From positions 1 to 53,493 of the forward strand of contig JAFZDP010000015.1 of assembly GCA_017561155.1 (NCBI GenBank): a stretch of DNA of 53,493 bases. Reading direction: 5' to 3'. The notes below the pieces were generated by a model. It saw only the letters and a program-made list of their open reading frames with translations, was not told where the DNA came from and did not search any database. This document shows positions 27,619-35,691 of this stretch, in pieces. Source of the DNA: Bacteroidales bacterium (lineage in GTDB: Bacteria; Bacteroidota; Bacteroidia; Bacteroidales; P3). Each line of letters opens with the position of its first letter. Position 1 is the first letter of the stretch. The translations under genes and the position numbers were made by a program.

Positions 27619-28164
27619 AATGTAGCCTACACTTTCCTACACAATTCCTACACTCTGACATTCAAGCTATTAGAAAATAGCCATACACGAACGATACACA
27701 AAACTTCACGAAAACTTCACGAATAATCGACATAAAATTGACGATATACCGTGAAGCAAACGACACCCGGGTATGAAACAAACGACAGTATATCATCATT
27801 TTAGCACACACATCTACTCGAAAAAAGTAAGTCCATACAGAAAATTTTATTACATTATTACATTACTGTAAAAAAGAGCGACTATATGTGATAAAATGCC
27901 ACTTTTTGAGATAAATAATTGATTTACAATATAATAAAGAATAATTATATAGTATTATACGTATATATATATTAATATCTATATTAATATATATATACTA
28001 ATATAATATATATATTGATTTAACACACACATATTCAATCGATTAGTATAAATATTGATTTTTTGCATATTATGTGCACTCTTTTGTAATGTAAAAATGT
28101 AATAATGTAATAATGTAATGTGAATTTTGAACTTTTTGTCTACACACTGATTTTCAGTATGTAA
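27604..28164. other. AT-rich spacer between the inverted units
   Basis: No long open frame. It holds repeats of CACGAA-A-ACTTCACGAA type near 27710, an ATAT-rich low-complexity tract at 27955-28020, and runs of GTAATAATGTAAT near 27850 (inverted) and 28090, related to the outer boundary tracts of the two units. Confidence 0.5.
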
Positions 28165-28198
28165 ATAAAAAATGAGTTCTGTAATCTACAAAACTCAT
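28165..28198 (-). terminator. terminator on the minus strand inside the spacer
   Basis: ATGAGTT/AACTCAT plus an inner TGT/ACA (one C-A mismatch) around a 5-nt loop, followed by TTTTTTATTT on the minus strand. It implies a minus-strand transcript ending here. Confidence 0.65.
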
Positions 28199-28211
28199 CA
28201 TATTTCTTGTT

Positions 28212-28362
28212 TTATCCTTCAAATTCGGAGTTGTTGCTATCTCCGGTTATCGTCGGAATGGTAAGGTCAAAATATCCTTCCACAACAGTGTCCGGCCATG
28301 GATTTATGGTTATCGTTTACTCCAATCATCACTATACATATTGCCGAAATTGCATTTTCCAT
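28212..28362 (-). pseudogene. possible short-gene remnant
   Basis: An ATG at 28362 opens MENAISAICIVMIGVN. After one apparent extra base the next frame reads ITINPWPDTVVEGYFDLTIP and ends GDSNNSEFEG-stop, just upstream of the terminator at 28165-28198. The protein-like composition and the terminator suggest a decayed or frameshifted small gene. I do not recognise it. Confidence 0.35.
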
Positions 28363-28399
28363 TGCTTATCTTTTGGACAAAAAATGTTTTATTTTTTGC

Positions 28400-28430
28400 T
28401 TGTGTATGTGCCAAAAATTTTGTATCTTTG
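28400..28430 (+). promoter_or_regulatory. promoter of small protein copy 2
   Basis: TTGT (28400-28403), 19 nt, TATCTTTG (28423-28430) on the plus strand. The following leader matches that of copy 1. Confidence 0.7.
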
Positions 28431-28968
28431 CAATACAATTTCAACAATTACCTCGTAGTGTAATTGACTGGGGAACAATCGAAAAACATATTATTGAGCT
28501 ATGGAAACAACGCTCACAATATTTATAACATTCTGTTTGTCAGTGGTTTTATTTATAACCAAGCTCTATTGGCCTTTATCAGCAGTTGGCTTTGGTACAG
28601 ACTTCGTTATCGTACCCTTGCTTTTTATAGCCGAGTCTTTGGCCATGCCTTCCATTTCGGCTTTCAATTCGGGATAACGGCCGGATTTAGGGATTTATGG
28701 AATTACGGATCTACGGAGTCACGGAATTATGGAAGCTACGCCAAGACAACGAGACCTTGGCTACGCCAGACTACAAGACAACGAGTCAACGAGACAACGA
28801 GTCGGGCGGCAGCCTGAACTATGGAATTACGGATTTACGGAATTATGGAATTACGGAAGCTTTGCCTATACAACGAGTTGTGCGGAGCCTGCCAATAGCT
28901 AACAGCCAAAGGCCAACAGATCTTTCTATACACTATATAACAAAATATTACTACATTACTACATTACA
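28420..28968 (+). repeat. right copy of an inverted promoter/small-protein/word-repeat unit
   Basis: Same order as the left unit: promoter, leader (identical blocks 28420-28449 and 28459-28480), 58-residue protein, then about 250 bp of shuffled words (GGAATTACGGATTTACGG, ACAACGAGTCAACGAG, CCAATAGCTAACAGCC), ending in the 27-bp tract at 28942-28968 shared with 26930-26956. Confidence 0.85.
28501..28677 (+). CDS. 58-residue small membrane or exported protein, family A copy 2
   Basis: Begins METTLTIFITFCLSVVLFIT, a hydrophobic N-terminal segment; then AVGFGTDFVIVPLLFIAES, a second moderately hydrophobic stretch, and ends SISAFNSG. It corresponds to the protein at 27342-27515. The start lies 64 nt after the expected transcription start, downstream of the conserved leader. 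Too short for default gene callers, which explains an apparently empty 2.4-kb region. Function unknown. Confidence 0.65.
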   Translation: METTLTIFITFCLSVVLFITKLYWPLSAVGFGTDFVIVPLLFIAESLAMPSISAFNSG

Positions 28969-29284
28969 AAAAGACATCTATCGACAAACACATTCGTATT
29001 TGGCAAAAGAACTCATTAATCAACACTCTTTTTATAAGTTCTGCATTTACACATACTATATGCAAACAACGATATTATTCCAAAACAGCATCAATCTTTT
29101 TCCAAATTAATCTGTTATGATATTTTGGTTTGGAAAACGCGCAAATTTCTCGACTAAATAAGTATGTGTCAATATATCAAATCAATACTTTTGCCAAAAT
29201 ATTTTTGCCGAAGCAGCAAGTCTACGCAATATATTGCCGAAAAATAAAAAGTATGTTACGCTTTCGATATTGCGAAATTATTGC

Positions 29285-29292
29285 TATCTTTG
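29285..29292 (+). promoter_or_regulatory. -7 element of the symporter gene
   Basis: TATCTTTG, 77 nt before the ATG at 29370; the -33 position carries only a weak TTTC. Confidence 0.6.
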
Positions 29293-29369
29293 CCTATTCG
29301 TAAAAGAAAAACATTTTACAGAAATAGTATGTAAGATATTTATTTATAGAATCTAAATTGAATAAGAAT

Positions 29370-30584
29370 ATGAGTAATCTGTTGAAAAAATTGACAAAAA
29401 CTAGTTTAGTGCTACGCATAGTAATAGGCCTTGTGGCCGGAGCAGTTTTGGGATTGTTAGTACCTTCGGCTACAGCCATAGGTATTCTTGGCACCCTGTT
29501 TGTTAGTGCATTGAAAGCAATAGCACCCGTATTGGTGGCAGTATTGGTAATGGCTTCTATAGCCAAGGCCAGCAGCAAGTTGGGCAGCCGCTTTCGCAAT
29601 GTTATATTCAGATATCTGCTAAGTACGTTTATGGCAGCGTTGTGTGCCGTGGTGGCCAGCATGTTGTTTCCGGTAAGCCTACAACTTAGCGATACTCCAA
29701 CTACTACAGACTCTACTGCATCGTTGGCAGATGTGTTTAGCAATTTGCTTACAAATATGGTAGCCAATCCTATTTCGTCTATCACCAATGCCAATTATAT
29801 AGGAATATTGTTTTGGGCAATATTGATGGGTATTGCTTTGAAAATGATTGCAAGCAAAGAAACAATATCTGTTATTCAAGATTTGTCGGAAGTAGTATCG
29901 CAGATAGTTAAATGGGTTATACAATTTGCACCTTTCGGAATATTGGGACTTGTGTTTACTACAGTGTCTACCAACGGAATAGAAGTATTCACCACCTATG
30001 GCCACCTTTTAATGTTGCTTGTAGGATGTATGTTGGCCAACACCTTTATCTTCAACCCTTTCATTTCGTTTTTAATGATAAAAAAGAATCCCTATCCCCT
30101 ACTATTTACATGTTTGAAAGAAAGTGGACTGAATGCCTTTTTCACAAGGTCGTCGGCTGCCAACATACCCATCAATCTTGCATTGTGCAAAAAACTCGGC
30201 CTCGACGAGGACTTTTATTCCATAAGTATTCCACTTGGTTCTACTATCAATATGGATGGTGCTGCTGTTACCATCACTGTGTTTTCGCTTGCCGTAGCCC
30301 ACTCGTTGGGTATCGAAGTCACATTTGCTTCAGCCATATTCCTTAGCATTATAGCCACACTAGGTGCTTGCGGAGCGTCCGGAGTAGCCGGAGGATCGCT
30401 ATTGTTGATACCTATGGCATGTTCGTTTTTCGGCATAGGCAACGATGTGGCAATGCAGGCTGTTGCGATAGGTTTTATAGTAGGTGTTATTCAAGATTCG
30501 GTAGAAACTGCTCTTAATTCTAGCGGAGATGTATTTTTTACTGCTTCGGTAGAGTATCAAAATCGTCTAAAAAAAGAAAAATAA
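29370..30584 (+). CDS. sstT: dicarboxylate/amino acid:cation symporter, SstT-like
   Basis: A 404-residue inner-membrane transporter of the DAACS (glutamate transporter) family from the ATG at 29370; a TTG four codons earlier is possible. The order matches SstT, the Na+/serine-threonine symporter: VLRIVIGLVAGAVLGLLVP at the start, FTRSSAANIPINL re-entrant loop, PLGSTINMDGAAVTITVF in transmembrane 7, and GVIQDSVETALNSSGDVF near the end. About eight membrane helices plus two hairpins. Single gene with its own promoter. Confidence 0.88.
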   Translation: MSNLLKKLTKTSLVLRIVIGLVAGAVLGLLVPSATAIGILGTLFVSALKAIAPVLVAVLVMASIAKASSKLGSRFRNVIFRYLLSTFMAALCAVVASMLFPVSLQLSDTPTTTDSTASLADVFSNLLTNMVANPISSITNANYIGILFWAILMGIALKMIASKETISVIQDLSEVVSQIVKWVIQFAPFGILGLVFTTVSTNGIEVFTTYGHLLMLLVGCMLANTFIFNPFISFLMIKKNPYPLLFTCLKESGLNAFFTRSSAANIPINLALCKKLGLDEDFYSISIPLGSTINMDGAAVTITVFSLAVAHSLGIEVTFASAIFLSIIATLGACGASGVAGGSLLLIPMACSFFGIGNDVAMQAVAIGFIVGVIQDSVETALNSSGDVFFTASVEYQNRLKKEK

Positions 30585-30926
30585 GAAAAAAACGAAAAAA
30601 ATATTTTGCACAAAAAAAGAAAGACAAAAAACAATTTTTATCGAATTTTGGTGCAAAAATTCGCATTTTTACACTTTTTCGCTGTATATCATTATAGCAC
30701 AGAAAAATACATGGTTTTTGCGATAGTTTTGCAACATTTTTGCAATTCTGCCGCAAATTGTATAAACACCTATTCGAAAATGCCTCTCGATACCTTATTT
30801 TTATTCTCTCGAGAGAACAATCCTCACCCTCAACACCAAACTCACGCACCCTATCTCAGAGTCCAAACCAAAATATTAAACACTGATAATGAAACAACTA
30901 AAAACACGATTACAATATAAAAAGGA
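30585..30926. other. intergenic DNA without a recognised gene
   Basis: A/T-run-rich sequence after the symporter gene. A short dyad CTCTCGAGAG lies near 30808. No gene supported. Confidence 0.5.
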
Positions 30927-30962
30927 ATAAAAAAAAGAGAGAAAAGTTTTCTTTTCTCTCTT
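30927..30962 (-). terminator. terminator of tRNA-Leu
   Basis: A perfect 12-bp stem AAGAGAGAAAAG/CTTTTCTCTCTT (30951-30962 with 30935-30946), AAAA loop, then a T-tract on the minus strand, immediately after the tRNA. Confidence 0.9.
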
Positions 30963-30964
30963 AG

Positions 30965-31048
30965 TACCCGGGGCCGGGATCGAACCGGCACGAGTGTAAC
31001 CTCATTGGTTTTTGAGACCAACGCGTCTACCAATTCCGCCACCTGGGC
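30965..31048 (-). tRNA. tRNA-Leu (anticodon CAA)
   Basis: An 84-nt class II tRNA: acceptor GCCCAGG/CCCGGGT (one A-C mismatch), D-arm with GGTAGAC, anticodon stem TTGGT/ACCAA and loop CTCAAAA giving CAA, long variable arm TGAGGTTACACTCG, T-arm GCCGG-TTCGATC-CCGGC. Reads TTG. Confidence 0.95.
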
Positions 31049-31158
31049 ATTTGTTTTTGGGCTGTCTTTTGCCTCATTTGCGATTGCAAAATTACGAACA
31101 TTTTTTGAATTGACCAAATAAAAAATGATTTTTTTTTCGCAGAATGAAAAAAAAGTAG

Positions 31159-31166
31159 TAATTTTG
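31159..31166 (+). promoter_or_regulatory. -7 element of prs
   Basis: TAATTTTG, 23 nt before the prs start codon, giving a very short leader. Fits TAnnTTTG. Confidence 0.6.
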
Positions 31167-31188
31167 CAAAGTCAAATATCAATAAAAA

Positions 31189-32172
31189 ATGCAGTTAGAC
31201 TCTAAAAATCAGGTATGTATATTTTCGGGACGTGCTACAGAAAAATTAGCACGCCGAGTAGCCGAAAAATATGGTAGCGAATTGGGAAATTCGGTAGTAT
31301 TTCAGTATGCCGATGGCGAATTTCAGCCATCTTTTGAGCAAACTATTCGCGGAAGAAAGGTATTTATCGTGCAAAGCACTATCCCACCGACAGATAACCT
31401 ATTTGAACTGTTGATGATGATAGATGCTGCAAAGCGTGCTTCTGCTTTGCAAGTAATAGCAGTAATACCTTATTATGGTTTTGCACGCCAAGACCGTAAA
31501 GACAAACCGCATATTCCACTTACAGCTCGTTTGGTAGCCGATATGCTTACAGCAGCAGGTGTGGATAGAGTAATAACAATGGATTTGCACGCCGACCAAA
31601 TTCAAGGTTTCTTCAAAGTTCCTTTGGATCACTTGTTTGGTTCGTCGTTGTTTATGCCATACATTCGCTCGTTGGATATTCCAACCGAAGATATCTTGTT
31701 TGCTTCGCCAGACTTGGGTGGTTCGAGAAGAGCAGGTATGTATGCAAAAACTTTAGGCAACAGCTTTGTTATTTGCTACAAACAACGCAACAAACCTAAC
31801 GAAATAGGTATAATGAAACTTATAGGTGATGTAAAAGACAAGCACGTTATTTTGCTAGACGATATTATCGACACCGGTAGCACTATGGTTAAAGCTGCTC
31901 AGTTGATAAAAGAAAGTGGTGCAAAAACTGTTCGTGCTATGATTACTCACCCTGTATTGAGTGGTGATGCGATTGAAAAAATCGAAAATTCGTGCTTGGA
32001 AGAACTTGTGGTAAGCGACACTATTCCATTAAAACGCCCATCTGACAAGATACACGTACTTTCGACAGACTGGCTATTGGCCGAAGCTATTCGCCGCATT
32101 GTAAACTACGAATCTATCAACGATTTGTACGAAACAACAATACACCACAAAGGTATAATAGAAAAATTGTAA
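31189..32172 (+). CDS. prs: ribose-phosphate pyrophosphokinase
   Basis: A 327-residue PRPP synthetase, which transfers pyrophosphate from ATP to ribose 5-phosphate for nucleotide, histidine and tryptophan synthesis. Visible: DGEF near 42, PYYGFARQDRKDKP (94-107), divalent-metal/PRPP site DLHADQIQGFF (132-142) and the PRPP loop DDIIDTGST (224-232). It leads the pair prs-rplY with a 63-nt spacer. Confidence 0.97.
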   Translation: MQLDSKNQVCIFSGRATEKLARRVAEKYGSELGNSVVFQYADGEFQPSFEQTIRGRKVFIVQSTIPPTDNLFELLMMIDAAKRASALQVIAVIPYYGFARQDRKDKPHIPLTARLVADMLTAAGVDRVITMDLHADQIQGFFKVPLDHLFGSSLFMPYIRSLDIPTEDILFASPDLGGSRRAGMYAKTLGNSFVICYKQRNKPNEIGIMKLIGDVKDKHVILLDDIIDTGSTMVKAAQLIKESGAKTVRAMITHPVLSGDAIEKIENSCLEELVVSDTIPLKRPSDKIHVLSTDWLLAEAIRRIVNYESINDLYETTIHHKGIIEKL

Positions 32173-32235
32173 GAGATTCACATCTCTGAAATTTTTAAAT
32201 AAAATAATTGTTTAATAAATTAAAAAGTAAAAACG

Positions 32236-32814
32236 ATGAAAATAGTATCGATGAGTGGTTCTCTTCGCGAGAACGTAGGGAAAAAGGATGCTAAAGCATT
32301 GCGTCGTCAAGATCGCGTGCCATGTGTAATGTATGGTAAAACTGAACAAGTGTTATTCTCGGTTCCTCAACCAGAATTCAAACCTCTTGTTTTCACTCCA
32401 GAAGCTAGTTATGTAGAAATAACTATCAATGGTGAAAAAAGAATGGCTATGTTGAAAGACATAGAATACCACCCAGTTACAGAAAACATTATGCACGCTG
32501 ACTTCTACGAACTAAGCGATGACAAACCAATCGTAATGTCTATTCCAGTTTATTTGACAGGAACATCTGTTGGAGTTATGAAAGGTGGAAAAGCTGTGTT
32601 GAAAATAAAAAGATTGAAAGTAAAAGCTTTGCCTGCTAATATGCCAGAAAGAATCACTTTGGACATTACCAACTTAGATCTTCTTCAAGGTATAAAAGTA
32701 CAAGAAGTTGCTACTGACAACTTTGAACTATTAGACGTAAAAAGCAGCGTAGTTATCTTCATTAAATCTACAAGAGCTTCGGCAGCTGCTGCAGAAGAAG
32801 GAAAAGGCAAATAG
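32236..32814 (+). CDS. rplY: 50S ribosomal protein L25 (CTC form)
   Basis: A 192-residue L25/CTC protein binding 5S rRNA. The N-terminal L25 domain has LRRQDRVPCVMYG and the HADFYEL strand; the C-terminal TL5/CTC beta domain runs from about 93 to 180, ending in an alanine-rich tail (ASAAAAEEGKGK). Followed by a strong terminator. Confidence 0.96.
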   Translation: MKIVSMSGSLRENVGKKDAKALRRQDRVPCVMYGKTEQVLFSVPQPEFKPLVFTPEASYVEITINGEKRMAMLKDIEYHPVTENIMHADFYELSDDKPIVMSIPVYLTGTSVGVMKGGKAVLKIKRLKVKALPANMPERITLDITNLDLLQGIKVQEVATDNFELLDVKSSVVIFIKSTRASAAAAEEGKGK

Positions 32815-32832
32815 TTTATAAAACAATGAACA

Positions 32833-32870
32833 AAAAAAGAGTCATGACTATCAACACATGGCTCTTTTTT
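32833..32870 (+). terminator. terminator after rplY
   Basis: A 14-bp stem (32833-32846 with 32857-32870, one G-U pair) with a 10-nt loop, T-rich on both strands, 18 nt after the stop. Confidence 0.9.
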
Positions 32871-32899
32871 GTTGCTAACCGCTATAATTTTTTTTGACA

Positions 32900-33598
32900 A
32901 TGAAATACAAACATATACTATTCGATTTGGACAGAACTTTGTGGGACTTTAAGTCGAACAGCTTTCTTACGTTCAAAGAAATGTTCGATACATTTGATTT
33001 AGCTACACTCTGCAACACCGAATTCGAAAAATTTTATGCGGAATACAAAACTATCAATTCTACACTTTGGGACATGTACCGTCGTGGTACTTTGACCAAA
33101 GAACTGCTGTATGTAAAACGCTTTTCGCTAACACTGGAACATTTTGGCATAACAGACCATTCGGAATTATCCAGAAAGTTGGGCGACTTCTATGTATTGG
33201 AAGGACCTAAAAAAACTACACTAATAGATGGAGCAATAGAGGTGCTAGATTATTTGCTGGCCAAAAACTATCCAATGTACATAGTATCCAACGGCTTTAA
33301 AGAGGTGCAAAACGAAAAAATAATAACCTCGAAAATTGATAAATATTTCAAGAAGGTGTATTTATCGGAAGATATTGGAGCACAAAAACCCAACAGAAAA
33401 ATATTCGATACAGTGGTTGGCGACCTTAAAACAACAGCATCGGAGTGTGTGATGATAGGCGATGATTTTGGTGTAGATATTGAAGGTGCAAAAAATGCCG
33501 GTATAGACCAAATATACTTCAATCCCGACCAAAACAACAAACCTTTCGAACCCACTTACGAGGTAAAATCGCTTGTAGAAATATGTTCGATTCTATAA
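32900..33598 (+). CDS. HAD-family hydrolase, YjjG-like pyrimidine nucleotidase
   Basis: A 232-residue HAD phosphatase from the ATG at 32900 (a TTG two codons before is less likely). Motif I DLDRTLWDF with nucleophile D9 and D11, motif II VSNG, motif III lysine in GAQKPNRKIF, motif IV GDDFGVDIEGAKNAG. The four-helix cap and DRTLWDF are typical of YjjG, a 5'-nucleotidase that acts on non-canonical pyrimidine nucleotides. It lies 29 nt beyond the rplY terminator. Confidence 0.88.
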   Translation: MKYKHILFDLDRTLWDFKSNSFLTFKEMFDTFDLATLCNTEFEKFYAEYKTINSTLWDMYRRGTLTKELLYVKRFSLTLEHFGITDHSELSRKLGDFYVLEGPKKTTLIDGAIEVLDYLLAKNYPMYIVSNGFKEVQNEKIITSKIDKYFKKVYLSEDIGAQKPNRKIFDTVVGDLKTTASECVMIGDDFGVDIEGAKNAGIDQIYFNPDQNNKPFEPTYEVKSLVEICSIL

Positions 33599-33770
33599 TT
33601 GCGACAAAGCTTTTTGGGCAAAAAAACTACAATATTATTTTAAAGTTTTTTGACACAACAAAAGCAACACCTGAACAAAACAACTACACTATACAAAGTT
33701 TGTAATAAATTGATATGTAACGATTAAATATTTTTTTTCGAAAAAACTAGCGTATATGAGAAAAAATATT
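33599..33770. other. AT-rich upstream region of aspA
   Basis: No gene seen; contains A/T runs leading to the aspA promoter. Confidence 0.5.
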
Positions 33771-34017
33771 TATCTTTGCACAAGATTTATCGATAAGAAT
33801 GTATCGAATATTTATCCTAGTAAATAGATAGTTAGGCTATATATGGTCGTAACCTGTTTACGAAAGTATGGATATTTTATTTTTCCAAGAGATAAATCGG
33901 TTATAAATTTGAATTAAGTAAGGTAACATCACCTTTGATAAGGCTGAACAGTTGAACAAAGATTGTTGTTATCGAATTAAAGAAATAAATACAATAATAA
34001 AAAAACAATAATAAACT
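33771..34017 (+). promoter_or_regulatory. aspA promoter and long 5' leader
   Basis: TATCTTTG at 33771-33778 fits the -7 element; no clear -33. The start codon is about 233 nt beyond the expected transcription start, a long leader for this genome. It includes several short dyads (for example TATCGATAAGAATGTATCG) and no reading frame of note. Confidence 0.5.
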
Positions 34018-35424
34018 ATGGCAAATTATCGTATAGAAAGCGATTTATTGGGACCACGCGAAGTTCCTGCTGAAGCTCTTTACGGAGTACAAACATTACG
34101 CGGTATGGAAAATTTCCACATCAGTGGAGCAAAATTAAGTGACTATCCAAGTTTCATCAAAGGTTTAGCAATTACAAAAAAAGCTGCTGCTATTGCTAAC
34201 GAAAAAGTTGGAATGGTAACTAAAGAACAATGCGATGCTATCGTGAAAGCTTGTGATGAATTGTTAGAAGGAAAACACCACGAACATTTCCCAGTTGATA
34301 TGATTCAAGGTGGTGCCGGTACATCTACCAACATGAATGCTAACGAAGTTATAGCTAACCGTGCTTTGGAAATAATGGGAAAAGAACGCGGACAATATGA
34401 ATTCTGCTCTCCTAACGACCATGTAAACGGTTCTCAATCTACAAACGATGCTTATCCTTGTGGTATTCACATGGCTATGTACATGGAACACTTGGAATTC
34501 ATCGGACATATCGAAATGGTTATCGAATCTTTGGAAAAGAAAGCTAAAGAATTCGAACGCATTATAAAAATGGGTCGTACTCAATTACAAGACGCTGTTC
34601 CTATGACATTAGGACAAACTTTCGGTGGTTTTGCTGCTACTCTTCGTCTTGAAATTGAAAACCTTAAAGCTGCTGCTCAAGAATTCCTAGTAGTAAACAT
34701 GGGTGCTACAGCTATCGGAACAGGTATTTGCTCTCTTCCAGGATATAGCAAACATTGTATCGACGCTTTGCGCGAAATAACTGGATGGGATATTACTTTG
34801 GCTGAAAACTTGATAGAAGCTACTTCTTCTACAGCTTGCTTAGTTCAATATTCTTCTGCTTTGAAACGCTTAAGCATCAGAACTAACAAAATATGCAACG
34901 ACCTTCGTTTGATGAGCTCTGGTCCTCGTTGTGGTTTACACGAAATCCACTTACCAGAACGTCAACCAGGTTCTTCTATCATGCCAGGTAAAGTTAACCC
35001 AGTTATTCCTGAAGTGATGAACCAAATCAACTACAAAGTTATTGGTAACGACGCTTGCATAACTATAGCTGCTGACAACGCTCAACTTGAATTGAACGTT
35101 ATGGAACCTGTTATGGTTTACTCTTTATTCGAATCTATCGAAATTTTGAGAAACGGTTTCGACACATTGCGTACTTTCTGTATAGATGGTATCGTTGCTG
35201 ACGAAAAACGTTGTCGCGAATTAGTAGAAGGTTCTATCGGAATCGTTACTATGTTGAACCCAATCATTGGTTACAAACAATCTACTAAAATAGCTAAAGA
35301 AGCTGCTGAAACAGGACGTGGTGTTTACGAACTTGTATTGGAACACAATTTATTGACTAAAGAACAATTAGACAAAATATTGGTTCCTGAAAACATGATT
35401 GAACCAGTTGAAATTAAATTATAA
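34018..35424 (+). CDS. aspA: aspartate ammonia-lyase
   Basis: A 468-residue cytoplasmic lyase of the fumarase/aspartase superfamily, making fumarate and ammonia from L-aspartate. Marks: QGGAGTSTNMNANEVIAN (about 97-114), NDHVNGSQSTNDAYP (about 137-151), and the superfamily signature GSSIMPGKVNP near 318-328. The start ESDLLGPREVPAEALYGVQT is AspA-like. Codon use (GCT, GAA, AAC, GGT) looks biased for high expression. The fumarate can feed FrdCAB, encoded in this window. It has its own leader and terminator. Confidence 0.95.
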   Translation: MANYRIESDLLGPREVPAEALYGVQTLRGMENFHISGAKLSDYPSFIKGLAITKKAAAIANEKVGMVTKEQCDAIVKACDELLEGKHHEHFPVDMIQGGAGTSTNMNANEVIANRALEIMGKERGQYEFCSPNDHVNGSQSTNDAYPCGIHMAMYMEHLEFIGHIEMVIESLEKKAKEFERIIKMGRTQLQDAVPMTLGQTFGGFAATLRLEIENLKAAAQEFLVVNMGATAIGTGICSLPGYSKHCIDALREITGWDITLAENLIEATSSTACLVQYSSALKRLSIRTNKICNDLRLMSSGPRCGLHEIHLPERQPGSSIMPGKVNPVIPEVMNQINYKVIGNDACITIAADNAQLELNVMEPVMVYSLFESIEILRNGFDTLRTFCIDGIVADEKRCRELVEGSIGIVTMLNPIIGYKQSTKIAKEAAETGRGVYELVLEHNLLTKEQLDKILVPENMIEPVEIKL

Positions 35425-35462
35425 TTATTGACATTTTAGTAATTAATAATTTATATACACAA

Positions 35463-35498
35463 AAAAAGGATTTCCTCGAAAGGGGAAATCTTTTTTTT
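35463..35498 (+). terminator. terminator of aspA
   Basis: GATTTCC/GGAAATC (35469-35475 with 35484-35490) extended by A/T pairs and followed by eight T. Confidence 0.85.
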
Positions 35499-35564
35499 AT
35501 TTAAGCACTACACCTTTACAAAACTATATCGCACTCTATTTGTGCAAAAAATAACATTGGTACG

Positions 35565-35596
35565 TTTGCTGTTTTGACAGAAATTTATTATCTTTG
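35565..35596 (+). promoter_or_regulatory. promoter of ileS
   Basis: TTTG (35565-35568), 20 nt, TATCTTTG (35589-35596): textbook Bacteroidota promoter 95 nt before the start codon. Confidence 0.85.
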
Positions 35597-35691
35597 TAGT
35601 TATTTGCAATAATAGTTCAACTAATATATTGCATTGAAAATTAAGAAAAAGAACAAAGAAAAGAACTTTTATAACGATAAAAAAACAAAAT

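Noticed and set aside
26930-28968. Insertion sequence or composite transposon formed by the inverted units
   Set aside because: No transposase frame lies between or within the units, and no target duplications were seen outside the 27-bp ends.
30851-31117. 88-residue minus-strand frame
   Set aside because: It overlaps tRNA-Leu and its terminator entirely.
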